Below are positions 35,164 through 46,160 of a stretch of DNA of 64,000 nt, in pieces (positions within the stretch are counted from its first letter, which is position 1; the number at the start of each line of letters is the position of its first letter). Both the position numbers and the translations under genes were made by a program. The stretch spans positions 62,001 through 126,000 of the forward strand of contig JAPEVF010000049.1 in assembly GCA_029747585.1 (NCBI GenBank). Reading direction: 5' to 3'. This stretch comes from Pleurotus djamor. Its lineage: Eukaryota; Basidiomycota; Agaricomycetes; Agaricales; Pleurotaceae. The notes below the pieces were generated by a model that was not told where the DNA came from, did no database searches, and was given only the letters and a program-made list of their open reading frames with translations.

Positions 35164-36451
35164 TCACTCTCCGCACTCTACCACGAACGGCCAGATATTC
35201 CCTTCAATGACACGAGATCGGAGAGATGTACTTCCACGAGGGAGCCCTGCCATGATGCTTGAAGAACCTGCCAAGACGATATTTTGCAGCCTTGGCCACG
35301 CATAGTATGCCTCCGGGCTGAACTTGCTGACCCACGGCGAGTTCAACCCTTCAAGGAACGGCTCGACATCCTGAACGTCGTCCAAAACGAGTCGATTCAC
35401 AGCCGGGAATGTGCCAAAAAGCCGGTAGTCTTGGAAAGGGGGTGTATATCCAACCATACGCAACGTAAGTGAGGAAACGTTGGGAAACTTGGCTTTGTGG
35501 CAGTCGCATGACGTTTCGAGTGAACGGGTGAAGATTTCCCAGTCGGATATCCAGCTGACCTCCATGGTCTCCACATTAGGAGCATGGAGCACATGGAGGA
35601 GGTCTGACTGCGCGTCACAGGAACTGAATTTGATACACAGGAATTGGAGATGTGGCAAGTCGATGGTTGGGTAAGAAACATCAGGAAGCAAACCATCTCT
35701 GCCCGAGGAGATGGTAAGGGAGGTGAGATTCGAAGGTGCGGTCNAAAAAATCGTAAAATTGATCCCATTCTAGCGGATGGTCTAACGCCCGTACGACCTC
35801 GATGTGGTGAATGGGGGACTGAGAAAATGTTTCATGAGAGACAGGAATGAACCCAAATGTGCGGAGGGACTTGAGTGAAGGCAATCCCCCGGCGAATATG
35901 TCAAATATTGGGTCGAGGTCTGCTGGGGAGAAATCAACCTCGCACTGAGCCAGCTGAAGCTCCTCCAGATTTGGGGCATACGCCATCTCCAAGGGCAATA
36001 GGAACGATCGTAGAATTTCTCTAGGCGCAGAGATACGTAAGCTACGCCACCGAGAGACTTGGTCCAGGACGAAGTAAAATGCCCAAAGGAGGTGCGACAA
36101 GGTACTCGTAGGTGGGAAAAACCCGAAGTCGATGACAACGTTGAGCGGTAAGCATTTTGATCGCACTAAACAGACTTCGACAGAGCGGACATCATTTGGG
36201 GTGATGAAAACCGAAGTCCATAGCGAAGGTGTTTTGCAAATTCGGTACCATCGTTTCGATAAGCAGGATAAGGAGGCCAAAACCCTGAAGCGATTGATGG
36301 TTTGCTCCGGCGATAGTACTTCGTCGAGAATGACGAGGAAGAGTTCCTCTGGAAGACGAGAGAAGAGATCATATGAGGAACGGTGAGGCATGGTACTAAG
36401 AACACGAGTATCAGAGATGGTTCGGATAGACTTGGGTATATTGTTACTCAC
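35164..36451 (-). CDS. F-box protein with C-terminal leucine-rich region, apparent frameshift
   Basis: A single-exon type gene. The N-terminal F-box is clear: YDLFSRLPEELFLVILDEVL, then LASLSCLSKRWYRICKTPSL and WTSVFI. Downstream is a leucine-rich, beta/alpha repeat-like region typical of basidiomycete F-box proteins, which recruit substrates to SCF ubiquitin ligases. The frame is interrupted at 35744-35750, where an N sits in a homopolymer (N followed by AAAAAA on the plus strand); on the far side the next frame continues naturally (LTISSGRDGLLPDVSYPT to VVECGE). I read this as an assembly indel, not a true break. The translation start may be 36391 (MPHRSSYDLF) instead of 36451. Confidence 0.75.
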
Positions 36452-37922
36452 CGTTACAAAGAGGATGCGAAGGGCAATTGTTTCTCAATCAAAGGTGACA
36501 TCTTAATAGTATTCTGGAGGGGTGGCTCCAGACAATGGTGTTGAGACGGAAAGTATAGCCCCATCAGGCGAACAATGGGATCAGCCCAAGGGATCCGTAA
36601 GCTTGAGATCGTTGCGTGGCTACAGAGGCCTTAGATATGACATGCCGCAGGCTCGTTTCGCTAGCATGAGGTAGGAAGTAAGTGAAGACAATTACGGTGG
36701 GAACTGCATGGTAACGGACATAGTTACCACTCATCTCACAGGCACACAGGCGAGGTCTCACTGTCCTGACTAGTGGACTCCTCAAGCACCTGGAGCGCAT
36801 AAGAGGTGTGGTCCTGGCTGAGGCCAGCCAGGAAATAGCGTGGCACTGATAAGGACGATGTGGTACGTACGGCTGGACGTCGGAACGAGAGAACTTCAAC
36901 TTTGCCGTCGCCAAATCAAACACCGCTTCAGGGGCATCTTAGGATATTCAGGAGATCGGCGGTCTCACGCATCTCCTCGTTGGTCCATTCTTCTTCGTTT
37001 CACTCGAGCCTTCTCGTGTCAGCGCTATTTGTCTTACTTCCTAGTAGGTTTGATCCATCGGGAGGCTTGAACAAAAATGATCACAGAGCTTTCAAGAATC
37101 CCACTGTTGCATTTGCAAACGAGCTCCGAAATCCACGCATGTGAGCCAGCTATGAGTATAACAGGGAGTAGAAACGGCCTGGTTGGAAGGGTCTAGTGCG
37201 CGCTCGAGCCAGTGTGGAAATAGCAGAAGGGCTTAGAATCTCGGGGACGATCAAGATATATATCGAATTTGGCTACTCTGAGGATTCTTTTGTGCATTAA
37301 TTCTCAACTCAATTTCCTATGAGTCAGCTTCGAATCAAATACCAACAGACATTCTCATTGGCTTCTCTGCCTTTGCACCACATGCCACCATCGTTTCGCT
37401 CTCTCAGAATCGACCGAACTGCGTCCCCGGTTGTCGCGGCGAGACAAGTGGGCGGTACTTACTCAATACAGCTGAATTGCTCGAGTATATCAAGAAGAGG
37501 AGAAGTCCACGGATAATGAACGTGAGCTCCCCGTATACCTAGAAAGGGGAGAGACCCTCACACGTCACACGGCTGATGCGAAGGTGATGGACAAGGTCGC
37601 GATAGACCGAGATCAACAGCCCATGCATCAACACTGCGTAAAACCGCGAGCATGTTCTGTCACGATGATAATTAATGTAAGAGAAGCAACTGGAGGCGCA
37701 TGATGATCATAGATTTGTGAGAGATATACATAGCATCGCACTATAGAAATGGACATCAGACATACAAAGTACTTGGCAACAGTGGGGAAACGAATGGTGT
37801 GATGATGATTTCGATGATATGTCAAGTGAGCGCCCGGAAATGGGCGAAGAAGTTTGCCTATCCGTGTGGTCCATCGGTCGTCCGTGGGATGTCAAAGCAA
37901 TCGTCGCCGTGGAACGCTTCGA
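36452..37922. other. Intergenic region
   Basis: About 1.5 kb. A 120-codon minus frame at 36564-36923 has no recognisable feature. No counterpart seen in the right arm. Confidence 0.35.
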
Positions 37923-39058
37923 TTAAGGAAATCTGGTCCGCTGGTTTGAATGTGATGGACCCCAAGGGTAAAGAAGGTACCAGGGTGATAAAGAGGTTGA
38001 TTCCTTGAGGATGAAGATTGCTTTGGAACGATAGATGCTGGGATACGGAGGCCGAACCTTCGACATGGCCTGCAGAGCGGAGCTGATATGCATTGTGAGA
38101 TATCCATCTATTTGGTGCCTCGGGTCTACGAACAGATGAGAGGGCGGAGACGACGAAGCTAGTCCTTGATATTGCTGCTGTGATGGCAGGTATGTTTTGT
38201 GCGTCTCGACATAGCATTGAGGAACCTTAAACTCCATGGAGGTCGATCGGTGTGTCTGTGGTAGTTCAGAAGATTCAAACGTCGCAGTGCCATCGTTAGG
38301 TACAGACGATGAACTGGAGCTAGCAAAACTTTCATCCACAAGTGCAGGCATCAAATACGACTGACCGTATGATAAACTGACGGCAGGACCAGATAGTCGT
38401 ACAAGTAGTTCTCCTTCCGAAGGTGTGTTGTCAGAACCTGGGAACAAGGGCGTAGATGAAGGACCAGCAACAGTTTGCAGCCGGTAATCCGCCTCGGTGG
38501 CGTGCGTTGAGCTGTGGTTTTTGCTTGTTTGATTCTGGGTCCGTGTCGACATTCCTCACATAGAGTAAACTGATCGTCGACCATGGGTTGGCGGCATTTG
38601 GTACATGTCGGGTCGGATCCATTTTCGGGGCGAACACCGCGTCGACGGCGATCGCACAGATCCTCCTCAATACATCGTCGAAACGTGCGCGGTCACGGGG
38701 GCTATTTACCCAGTTAACATCATCCTTGCATTTCGTGCAGAGCGAACTCTTGGCCGGCGCTCCATGCTCAGTACTCTGTTTCAGCTGAATGACAAGGCCA
38801 AACTGGATAGGACTCACTTGTAGCTCGCTTGTCCCCTGTGTCTGGCCAGCATTGCTCACACGTAGTCATCCTCGACTTCTCCGCTGGATGAAGCTCTTTG
38901 TTACACCGGAGACATCGCTGGTCTACGAAAATCGCCTTTCCGGAGATCATCAGTAGGTTTGTAAAGACGAGTGCCTTGCAGGGGGACTTACGCTGCAAAT
39001 CAGCGGGTTTAGAAGCCAAGGATTGTCTGATTTTCACCGGAGAGTTGACTTGAGGCAT
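37923..39058 (-). CDS. Triple zinc-ribbon-like (CxxC...CxxC) protein, left copy, possibly broken
   Basis: Exon 1 (38992-39058, MPQVNSPVKIRQSLASKPAD) is followed by RCLRCNKELHPAEKSRMTTC and EQCW, then SLCTKCKDDVNW, then RRCIEEDLC and finally CTKCRQPMVDDQFTLCEEC. Thus three CxxC pairs with partners 12-14 residues away, each able to hold one zinc. A Ser-rich disordered C-terminus follows (GPSSTPLFPGSDNTPSEG to RTRFP-stop). The blocks lie in three frames: some switches can be introns, but between CEECRHGPRIKQ and the C-terminal frame I find no GT donor, so a frameshift or decay is possible. Its partner at 54632-55939 has the same three modules in order. Lies in mirror position relative to the C2H2 gene. 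Function unknown; nuclear or protein-protein role is a guess. Confidence 0.6.
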
Positions 39059-39559
39059 TGGTTTGGGTGCCCATTTGTCCGCGAGGAGGCCTATTTGAGG
39101 TAAATACGATTTACTACATTAAGATATCGGAAGAACTCGGGAACAAGCATCTTCTGAAACATGTCAGCCTCGGGAGTTAAGTATTACGGCGGTGAAGCAA
39201 AGAAACTTGGACCCACAAAGTACATCAGCTCGAATCGTAGCGACCTTGTAAGTTGTCGACGTCGTGAACAGGGAGGGAGAACAAGGAGAAAGGAGCAGCT
39301 GGAAGCAAAAGCTTCCACTTTTAGCTGCTAAAGCTACATACGGCGAAGTAAATGAATCGAAAAGGAAAGATACGACGGAGGCAAAAAGTTGGAGGCGAAG
39401 AGATTTTTGTTTGTGGGAAGCGGGGCGCCGATCAACCGCCGATCGTGATCGGACAGGGAGGTGTGTCCATGTTTTCCAGCATGGCCCAGGCCAAATAGGG
39501 ACCAACACAAAAGTTTTACACCTCCACAATATCTTCCAGGCTTAAGTTGCGATTTTGCG

Positions 39560-40765
39560 ATGCTTCGTGCAGTGTGAGTTTTGATTTTCTTGGGCATATG
39601 TATCGCTGACTAAAACTGGCCCATAGACGACCCAAAAATGCGCGCTCAAAACGTGCCTTGGATGCTAGGGCACCGAAGGAGGTTGAAGATCCTCGTACAG
39701 CCATATTTGCTCGTGGTACGCATGCCGGAGAACGAGTGAGTGCTGTAATGAAGGATCTTGTAAGTCTGTGTTCAAAGTCGTACTCTTCATCGATACTGAA
39801 CGGCCACCCTTCAGATGGCGTTGAAACGCCCCCATTGTATATCGTTTTCGAAGAAAAACGACATTCACCCTTTCGATGCTACGACATCTGCATCAGGGTC
39901 AAGTTCGCAGGCCTCATTGGAATTCTGGTCCAGCAAGAATGATGCATCGATGTTCCTGTTTGGGCAGTCAACGAAGAAACGGCCGCATGGGTTGACTTTT
40001 GTGAGGATGTATGATGGGAGGATACTTGATATGTGCGAAGTAGGTGTGGACGAGTACATGAGCATGGACTCATTCAAGGTGAATTTACCGCCTTTGCTCA
40101 ACTCGAGGGACTCATCCGACTTGCTTTGTTAGACCCCAAAGTCTACGCCGGGAAACAAGCCCCTCATGCATTTTGCCTCCGAACTCTTCGATACTCACCC
40201 GAGGTTCATCCAACTTAAATCTCTCCTTTTGGATCTTTTCAACGGAGAAGTCATCGACTCGATATGTCTCAGCGGACTCGAACATGTCATCAGCGTTTCC
40301 CTCGCACCAACGCCCGATTCCCTGAACACGACGACCGATGTTCCGACCGAAGGAAGCCTCCCAAAAGTCCACATTCGGACCTACACAACCAAACTGCTAC
40401 CCTCCGGCACTCGCATCCCTCGGGTCGAGTTGACCCCCATGGGTCCTTCGTTGGATCTTACTTTGCGGCGACATCAACCAGCCGACCCGGAGATGTGGAA
40501 GCAAGCTATGAAGAGACCGAAAGTCGCGAAGAAGGACATCGAGAGTGGTCTTGGGAAGAAGAACAAGATTAAAAACACCGAGGTTGATGAAATGGGCGAC
40601 CTTAGAGGAAGGGTGCACGTTGCGAAGCAAGACCTTGGCAAGCTGGTGGGTAAGAAGATGAAGGGGCTCAAGAAGGGAGCTGATGAAGATGACATGGACG
40701 TTGATGAAGACCATGAGTGGGAAGGCGAGGGAGGGAAACGAAAAAAGCGACGGATATCTTCTTGA
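39560..40765 (+). CDS. RPF2: Ribosome production factor 2 (Brix domain)
   Basis: Exon 1 is 14 nt (39560-39573, MLRAV) and splices to RPKNARSKRALDARAPKEVED, closely like yeast Rpf2 (MIRTVKPKNARAKRAL). Later exons give LMALKRPHCISFSKKNDIHPF, LEFWSSKNDASMFLFGQSTK, KRPHGLTFVRMYDGRILDM, ELFDTHPRFIQLKSLLLDLF, SGLEHVISVS, RIPRVELTPMGPSLDLTLRR and a basic tail with GRVHVAKQDLGKLVGKKMKG and KRKKRR. The Brix domain is complete. Rpf2 works with Rrs1 to bring 5S RNP (5S rRNA, uL18, uL5) into pre-60S ribosomes in the nucleolus. Head-to-head with the left zinc-ribbon gene, 501 bp between start codons; ends 58 bp from the convergent hydrolase gene. Confidence 0.95.
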
Positions 40766-40823
40766 TTAATGTTTTCCATTCTCGTTCGTGCATCCGTTGT
40801 GATTGTTTACATGTACTCCATCT

Positions 40824-42423
40824 TCACAGTTCATCATGGGTTCTATCGAAGCCCTTCTCAGCCAACCACGCCCTCATCGCAGCGTTGAATTCTTTTGGGA
40901 ATTCGAGTTGAACCCAGTGTGCACCAGGTAACATCTAATTCACGATCATTCAGTCACAGTGGCGCAGAACTGTCCGAGTTAGACAAGCTCACCTTCGTCG
41001 TGAGGTCCGGGATGAACCCCGCTGATCCCAAAATTTTTGCTGCGAACCCCCAGTCTGCCACTGGATCCTATTGGACGCATCATCAAGTGAGTCGGCGTTT
41101 TCGTTGACAACATTGGATGACGTACATCGACCGGTAGTATGCTCAATACGGGTTGGGTGATAGTGTGGTTCCCTTGCTGATGAGCAAACTGCCAAGAGCG
41201 GTACCGATTCTGGCGAAAGAAGTTCAGTCAAATGCATCGCTGATCATCTGGCTGACTTACACCCTCGGTGTAGAACTGCAGCGCTACAAAGGACTTATCA
41301 GCTCTCGGGGCGAAGCTATCACGACGGGAAAACGCACTATTATCAAAACCTTGGATCGAATACTGCTCAACAAAGTAATCTTCTTCCTCCGGCGTCATGA
41401 AGGGAACCGGCGGTACCTAGTATGGTAGCCAGTCGATCAGTTAGTCGGCTTCGAACTCTGTGCGACGCTGAGATCAACTGACCGTTTCGACCTCACTCCA
41501 AGCTCCGATGAACGTTGAGTTGCTTGTCAGGAAGTGGCTCGGAGGTGGGCTGGCGACGTTGCGCAACGTCCCCCGAATTGTTCTGCGAATATCTGCGTTG
41601 AGTTCGCGGACGGCTTCGGGGGTAGTCTCGCTAAAGAAAAGCTGGTACGCGAGCTTGGGCAATGCGGGGACGAGGGCCTTCATGGGGATATAGTTCTTAT
41701 GTGCGGGAATGTACTGCATGACACGATATATCAGTCAATGCTAGGGGATTTACATGCCGGATACTCACTGGTATCACCGAACCGATGACAGCATCAACTA
41801 GATCAGGACGACTTCTAGCCATTTCATAGCACAGCTGCGTGCCCCAGTCGTGCCTATGTGAGGAGATGAACATAAGTCGTACCAAGGCTGTACGGAGAAC
41901 CATACCCAAGGCAAATGGCTGACGATACTTTGGCGTCAGCGAGGATACAAGCAAGGTCTCCAACGATATCTGGCATCGACCCAGAGTCTTGGACATCTCC
42001 CGGGTGCGTTGATTCGCCGAAACCTCTTAGATCTGGGACAACCAAGTGATAATCATCCTGAGTGCCAAGGTCAGAAAGTNGCGAAAGCTCAAANGAAAGG
42101 AAGCCAGACTTTAAGCTCATCTATTTGGTTTGACCAGCTNCTCCAAAGACTTGGCCATCCGTGAACCATTAGAATNGTGCGTCTGGCNCCNGGATTGATA
42201 TTCACATAACCTANGGATACGACTNGANTGAANANNNCAAGGGNATATGNGGGAACGCAGNNTACTTACGCAGGTGTAGGTCNACTTCNCTNTCNTTCCC
42301 TCCANTCCTGTTGATCCCNGGGCAAGNNACCACNGTNTTCNAATANCTGCGCGGATCGAAGGCNTGNACCAAGGCCCCCAACNGCANNGCGANNANGATA
42401 ACNAATATCGATAGNCGAGACAT
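40824..42423 (-). CDS. Epoxide-hydrolase-like alpha/beta hydrolase
   Basis: Start MSRLSI in an N-rich stretch with a hydrophobic N-terminus, then VDLHLR and after introns VVPDLRGFGESTHPGDVQ, an aspartate nucleophile elbow in ICLG-HDWGTQLCYEMARSRP, a lid region (YIPAHKNYIPMKALVPALPK, ETTPEAVRELNADIRRTIRG), and near the end WGFAAKILGSAGFIPDLTTK followed by MLPGAHWVQLEFPKEFN with the catalytic His. Asp in HDWG rather than Ser in GxSxG is the mark of epoxide hydrolases, which open epoxides to diols through an alkyl-enzyme ester. Stop (HDEL-TGA) at 40824. HDEL as the last four residues is the classical ER-retention signal; with the hydrophobic N-terminus this suggests an ER enzyme. Many N calls at 42080-42420 blur the first exons. 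Confidence 0.85.
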
Positions 42424-42824
42424 CGTTCAGTCANAGGTGNTTGGTCATTACGCAGGTCCTGATGCAGGTGCTTTTATACCCCGGCTACAAGNACCGCCGC
42501 CGCCTACATCGGGGGATTGGTCGATGCGAANNNNNAACAGTATCCAAGAAAACTCTGACACATTAGGCAATTGGCAGGCGCCGCTGGCGAAAGGGAGTTC
42601 NCAAGGGCCGTCNGAATGCTTGNTGATTGAAACACTTNAGTANGATCGACNTAGNCNTCGAGTAGGTCGAGCTTCGTCCGCCCCAAGAGTAAGTCGGAGC
42701 TTTGGTGAATTTGTGGTGGTTTCGGTGTACCGAAGCCCCTAACCGGTACNCNCTTACCCCTGGGTCACAAGATNGACGCCANTTTCTTCCTTTCTTGTCC
42801 CTTTCGTCACGGTCAAGGTTCGCT

Positions 42825-45019
42825 ATGGCGAACCTGCNGGATATCATCGAATCTNTNGACGNAGAAGGCCAACAAGAAGTGACCTCNAAGCTTATAGAGC
42901 TTCTGAGTGAGTCCCCCTTGGAAGAACAAGGTTCGTGGTAGANNCTCATGATTGCACGCGATATCACGTCTGACTCANGCTTACAGCGCTTTCTGCNGCT
43001 TTGTCTGTCAAAAACAAGTACAATGACGTGCCTAAGCTTGACTTGAGAAGGAAGATGCGCGANATTGATGGTCTTGTCGACCGTCTGTCCCGGGAGTCNA
43101 AGGANGCTTGCATCCTAACCGATCGGTCAACCAGGGATGAAATACTAGAGGAGGCTGTCGANAGTCTATTGGGNTGGTTGGAGGATATCTGGCGCGTCGN
43201 CTTCGAGTATGAGACCGCATANGATTCGGCNCACAAATGCCTCCTATACGCTGCCGACACTCTGGTGAAGTTGTGTGAGATTCGCGGACCGTATGCTTGA
43301 TTTCCTTGTCCTTTTGTTCTACACGAAGGCTGACTGAAATTCTNCTACAGCGGCTGCAAGTGCTCCCTTCTCAGTATTCCGATAGAGTTGACCATCCATC
43401 GACAATCTGGCATACCTGTCAAGACGTTTCAGGTGATGGGTCTACCTAATCTTGACCAGGTGCTCCTGTGGGTGTGGAGGGAGCTTTTCATGTCCATGTT
43501 GAGAACGAGGCAACGGAAGGCTCGTGCAAGAATACCGGAGATGCTGGCTGATATCGAAGATGCGCTTACTTGGCAGTCGCTGGAATGGATGTTATATGGA
43601 GGGCAGCGATGTGCGTTGATCTCTCTTCTGAACCTCCTCTCCTTGCTTAATCTCCTCCCAGCATTGTCCAACGATGATGGCGAAGACCCAGCCTTCGCTC
43701 ATTTGTTTGGGATTGCTGCTACCTGTGACGAAGACCAATCTGACCCGGACGATGACGATCTTGGCGAGGGTGGCGATGGCGAACTTTTTGAGCTCTGCGC
43801 ATGTAACTTTCACGCCGAACATTGGACGAACCAAATTAACAGCGACCGCCACATTCTACGCGACCTCGTCCAGGACTATTTCATGGAAATGTTCACCACC
43901 ACGCCTTCGATGGACCTTTATACAAGCCTGAAGAACATCCATTCCGACGAAGACAGTGCGGTTGACGACATAATGGGTGCTCTAGAATTGATTGAGACCC
44001 ACTCCTCAGATAATCTCGCCGCAGCACTCGAGATCTACTCTGAAGAAGAAGACACTGAGGCGATCTATACTCTCCTCTCCGAGCATACCTATCTTCTACG
44101 CCCTCGAGATGCCCCCGTACATCAAAGAGCCGCGCGAGTACTCATCACCAACTCCGATGAAGCAGCGTTTAGAACTTTTGGCTTGAAAGCTGTGGAACGG
44201 GAACTTCTTGACACTGTTCACGCGCTGCACATCGCTATTCGTGCCTCTTTCTCCGGAATCCAAGTCAAAGTACATCAGGAAGAATTAGAACAGATTCTTA
44301 AATTGCGCCCCAATACTTCTGCGAGACAAAGTCGGATCGAGTCATGGGTGGAGAGTGTCCTCACGCCGCCGTCGCCTCATGTCAACACGGTGCAGTTTGT
44401 GGCGGCCATGATGGGTATTCCCGTCCCTCCCGGTCTTGATGAAGGCCACGGCGACGCGGATCCATTCATGTACGCGGATGCTGAGGATCCCGACCTGGCC
44501 GACCTGAGAGAAGAATTTCGACCTCAGTTGAAAGAACGATTTGAAGGATGGTTGCAGGCAGGTACCTTGGGAAAGGCCCCTCTCAAAGTCTACAAGAAAA
44601 TCATCGAGTGCATGCCTTTCTTCCGAACAACGGACGTCGTCGACGCGATGATGGAACGGTGCGTAATCCCCCTCTCATAGTACATATTCATCGTCTGACA
44701 TCACAGCCCTAGTATTGTTGACCACCCAAGCAAACAGTTCCTTCAAGATGCAATGACCTCGGTCCTATCTTTCTGCAAGCTCCAAAGAAAGAGCATACAG
44801 TTGGCTGCGAAGAAGAAGAATAAACTCAAGGCGCAAGTAGCTCCCAAAAGTGACTCAGACTCGCCACCGCCATTAGTCCCCATCGATATGCCCTTGCCTA
44901 CCCCTCCGCCAGCTCCACCAGCTCCTTCATCCTCCCTTTCTGCTACGTTCCCCTTCCCCTTCCATGCCCCCCCCATTCATTCCCGGCGGGATCGAAGATG
45001 TCGACTGAGTGTCAGTTGA
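42825..45019 (+). CDS. Conserved Agaricomycete protein of unknown function
   Basis: Short first exons (MANL.DIIES, then LSVKNKYNDVPKLDLRRKM and GLVDRLSRE, then WLEDIWRVVFEYET) lead by introns near 42940 and 43290-43350 to a large exon up to 44648 with an open frame of over 420 codons, and a last exon PSIVDHPSKQFLQDAMTSVL. The protein is about 620 residues, helical, acidic in the middle (DEDQSDPDDDDLGEGGDGEL), with a Pro-rich C-terminus. No signal peptide or known motif. It reads as a complete, conserved gene but I cannot name it. The C-terminus may be misread: a run of eight C at about 44976 precedes the stop, and one frame over reads PPFIPGGIEDVD-stop, a more natural ending. Confidence 0.75.
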
Positions 45020-46160
45020 GGCGAAAGAGTATCCTTTGGTCGTCGCAGACATTCATTGCTTTATTTAAACGCATTAACTGTATCCATACACCACATTTTG
45101 CCTTGTATATGAGTAGATTGTTTTGCCGTCCACCCTGTCTCATCCGTTCGCCGCATCTCAACCAATAGCCGATCATGCATCATGACCCGATCGAGATGGA
45201 ATTGGTGCGTCCTCTCGAAGCCTTTCCACGACTTCGCTCACACTCGTGTAGGAAACGTGGGGAATGACGCGAGAAGCTGACGCTCTGCCACCAGCAGTTT
45301 CAAGCAGCCGTCCTCAACTTTCCGGCAACTGTAGCCTGTGCATTCTATCTACTCTAGGTCTGAAAGACGGCCGAAACCTCTTGCGTGGGCCATGCTTATA
45401 CGTCAGGCAAGGTTTGCTACCCTGCTGTTCTGCCATTACCGCACGCTCACTTGTCCTCCATCAGCGCATCAGCATCGCCTTCCTCTTCGCACGCGATGTG
45501 GGTACGCCGCGTTGTACGCGTCAACCCTTGAGCATTACCGTCACAAAGGGTGACCTCTTCGCTTGATCTTTTGAGGTAAATCGACGCCGTTGCAGGAGTA
45601 TGTCCTCAATCTTTTTGATTCCACAATCAAATTTATAGCTCGCCCGAGCACCTTAAGTACCTTGCGGAGTAAACCCCTAAGTTCATGCCCTTTTATGTTT
45701 TTAGAAAACAACGTGCCCATATTTACTTTTTCTATCGTTTTGTTCTTTTCCAACAACATCGTCCGCGACCACTTCCTTGTCTTCCTGCTATCAAGCTCAA
45801 TCACGACTAGCCGTAATGAACGCCAGAAAGTTCAGTCTGCACAACCCCATCAGAGCTATCCCATAATCGGCGAAATTCCAGACAACAAGACGGTCCGGCG
45901 TCTGTTGCGTGTCGGATGGCAGCAATTTGCCTCGAGGCAGCTTTCCTAACCTGGGTGCTGCCCTCGTTGGTTGTTTCCTGAGTTAACCCTTCAGGCCGTC
46001 GAGGAAAACACGTTGGAAACGCGCGACCGTGTAGCCCAACAAAAAACCAGGCGAGGCTGCCATTAGACGTCCTTGTTACGTCTCTTTCTCCCTCTGCTTT
46101 CCTTCATTCTCATTCAGCGTCACATTGCCTGAGCCACTAGCCCGCCTCAACGCAACTCAC
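45020..46160. other. Intergenic region
   Basis: 1.1 kb between two genes on the same strand; no supported gene. Open frames at 45264-45566 and 45590-45949 lack protein-like features. Confidence 0.4.

Larger units (their letters stand above)
25860..39058. repeat. Left arm of a diverged inverted segmental duplication
   Basis: This arm is matched, in opposite orientation and the same order, by 54632-63800. Anchors seen by eye: a 21 nt exact match (25887-25907 plus; 63688-63708 minus region); similar coding-like sequence at 27290-27640 and 62900-63260; collinear non-coding DNA at 28090-28590 and 61240-61690; 30240-30960 and 59090-59800; the C2H2 genes; and the triple zinc-ribbon genes. Left arm extras absent on the right: an F-box gene and about 2.4 kb of gene-poor DNA at 32.8-35.1 kb. 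Divergence varies, from about 9% in a 70 bp island to barely recognisable elsewhere. The outer limit is not defined and may pass the window's right edge. Confidence 0.75.

Noticed and set aside
25860..39058. Transposon origin of the arms
   Set aside because: No reverse transcriptase, transposase, integrase, long terminal repeat or terminal inverted repeat was found; matches are ordinary genes and unique-looking DNA.
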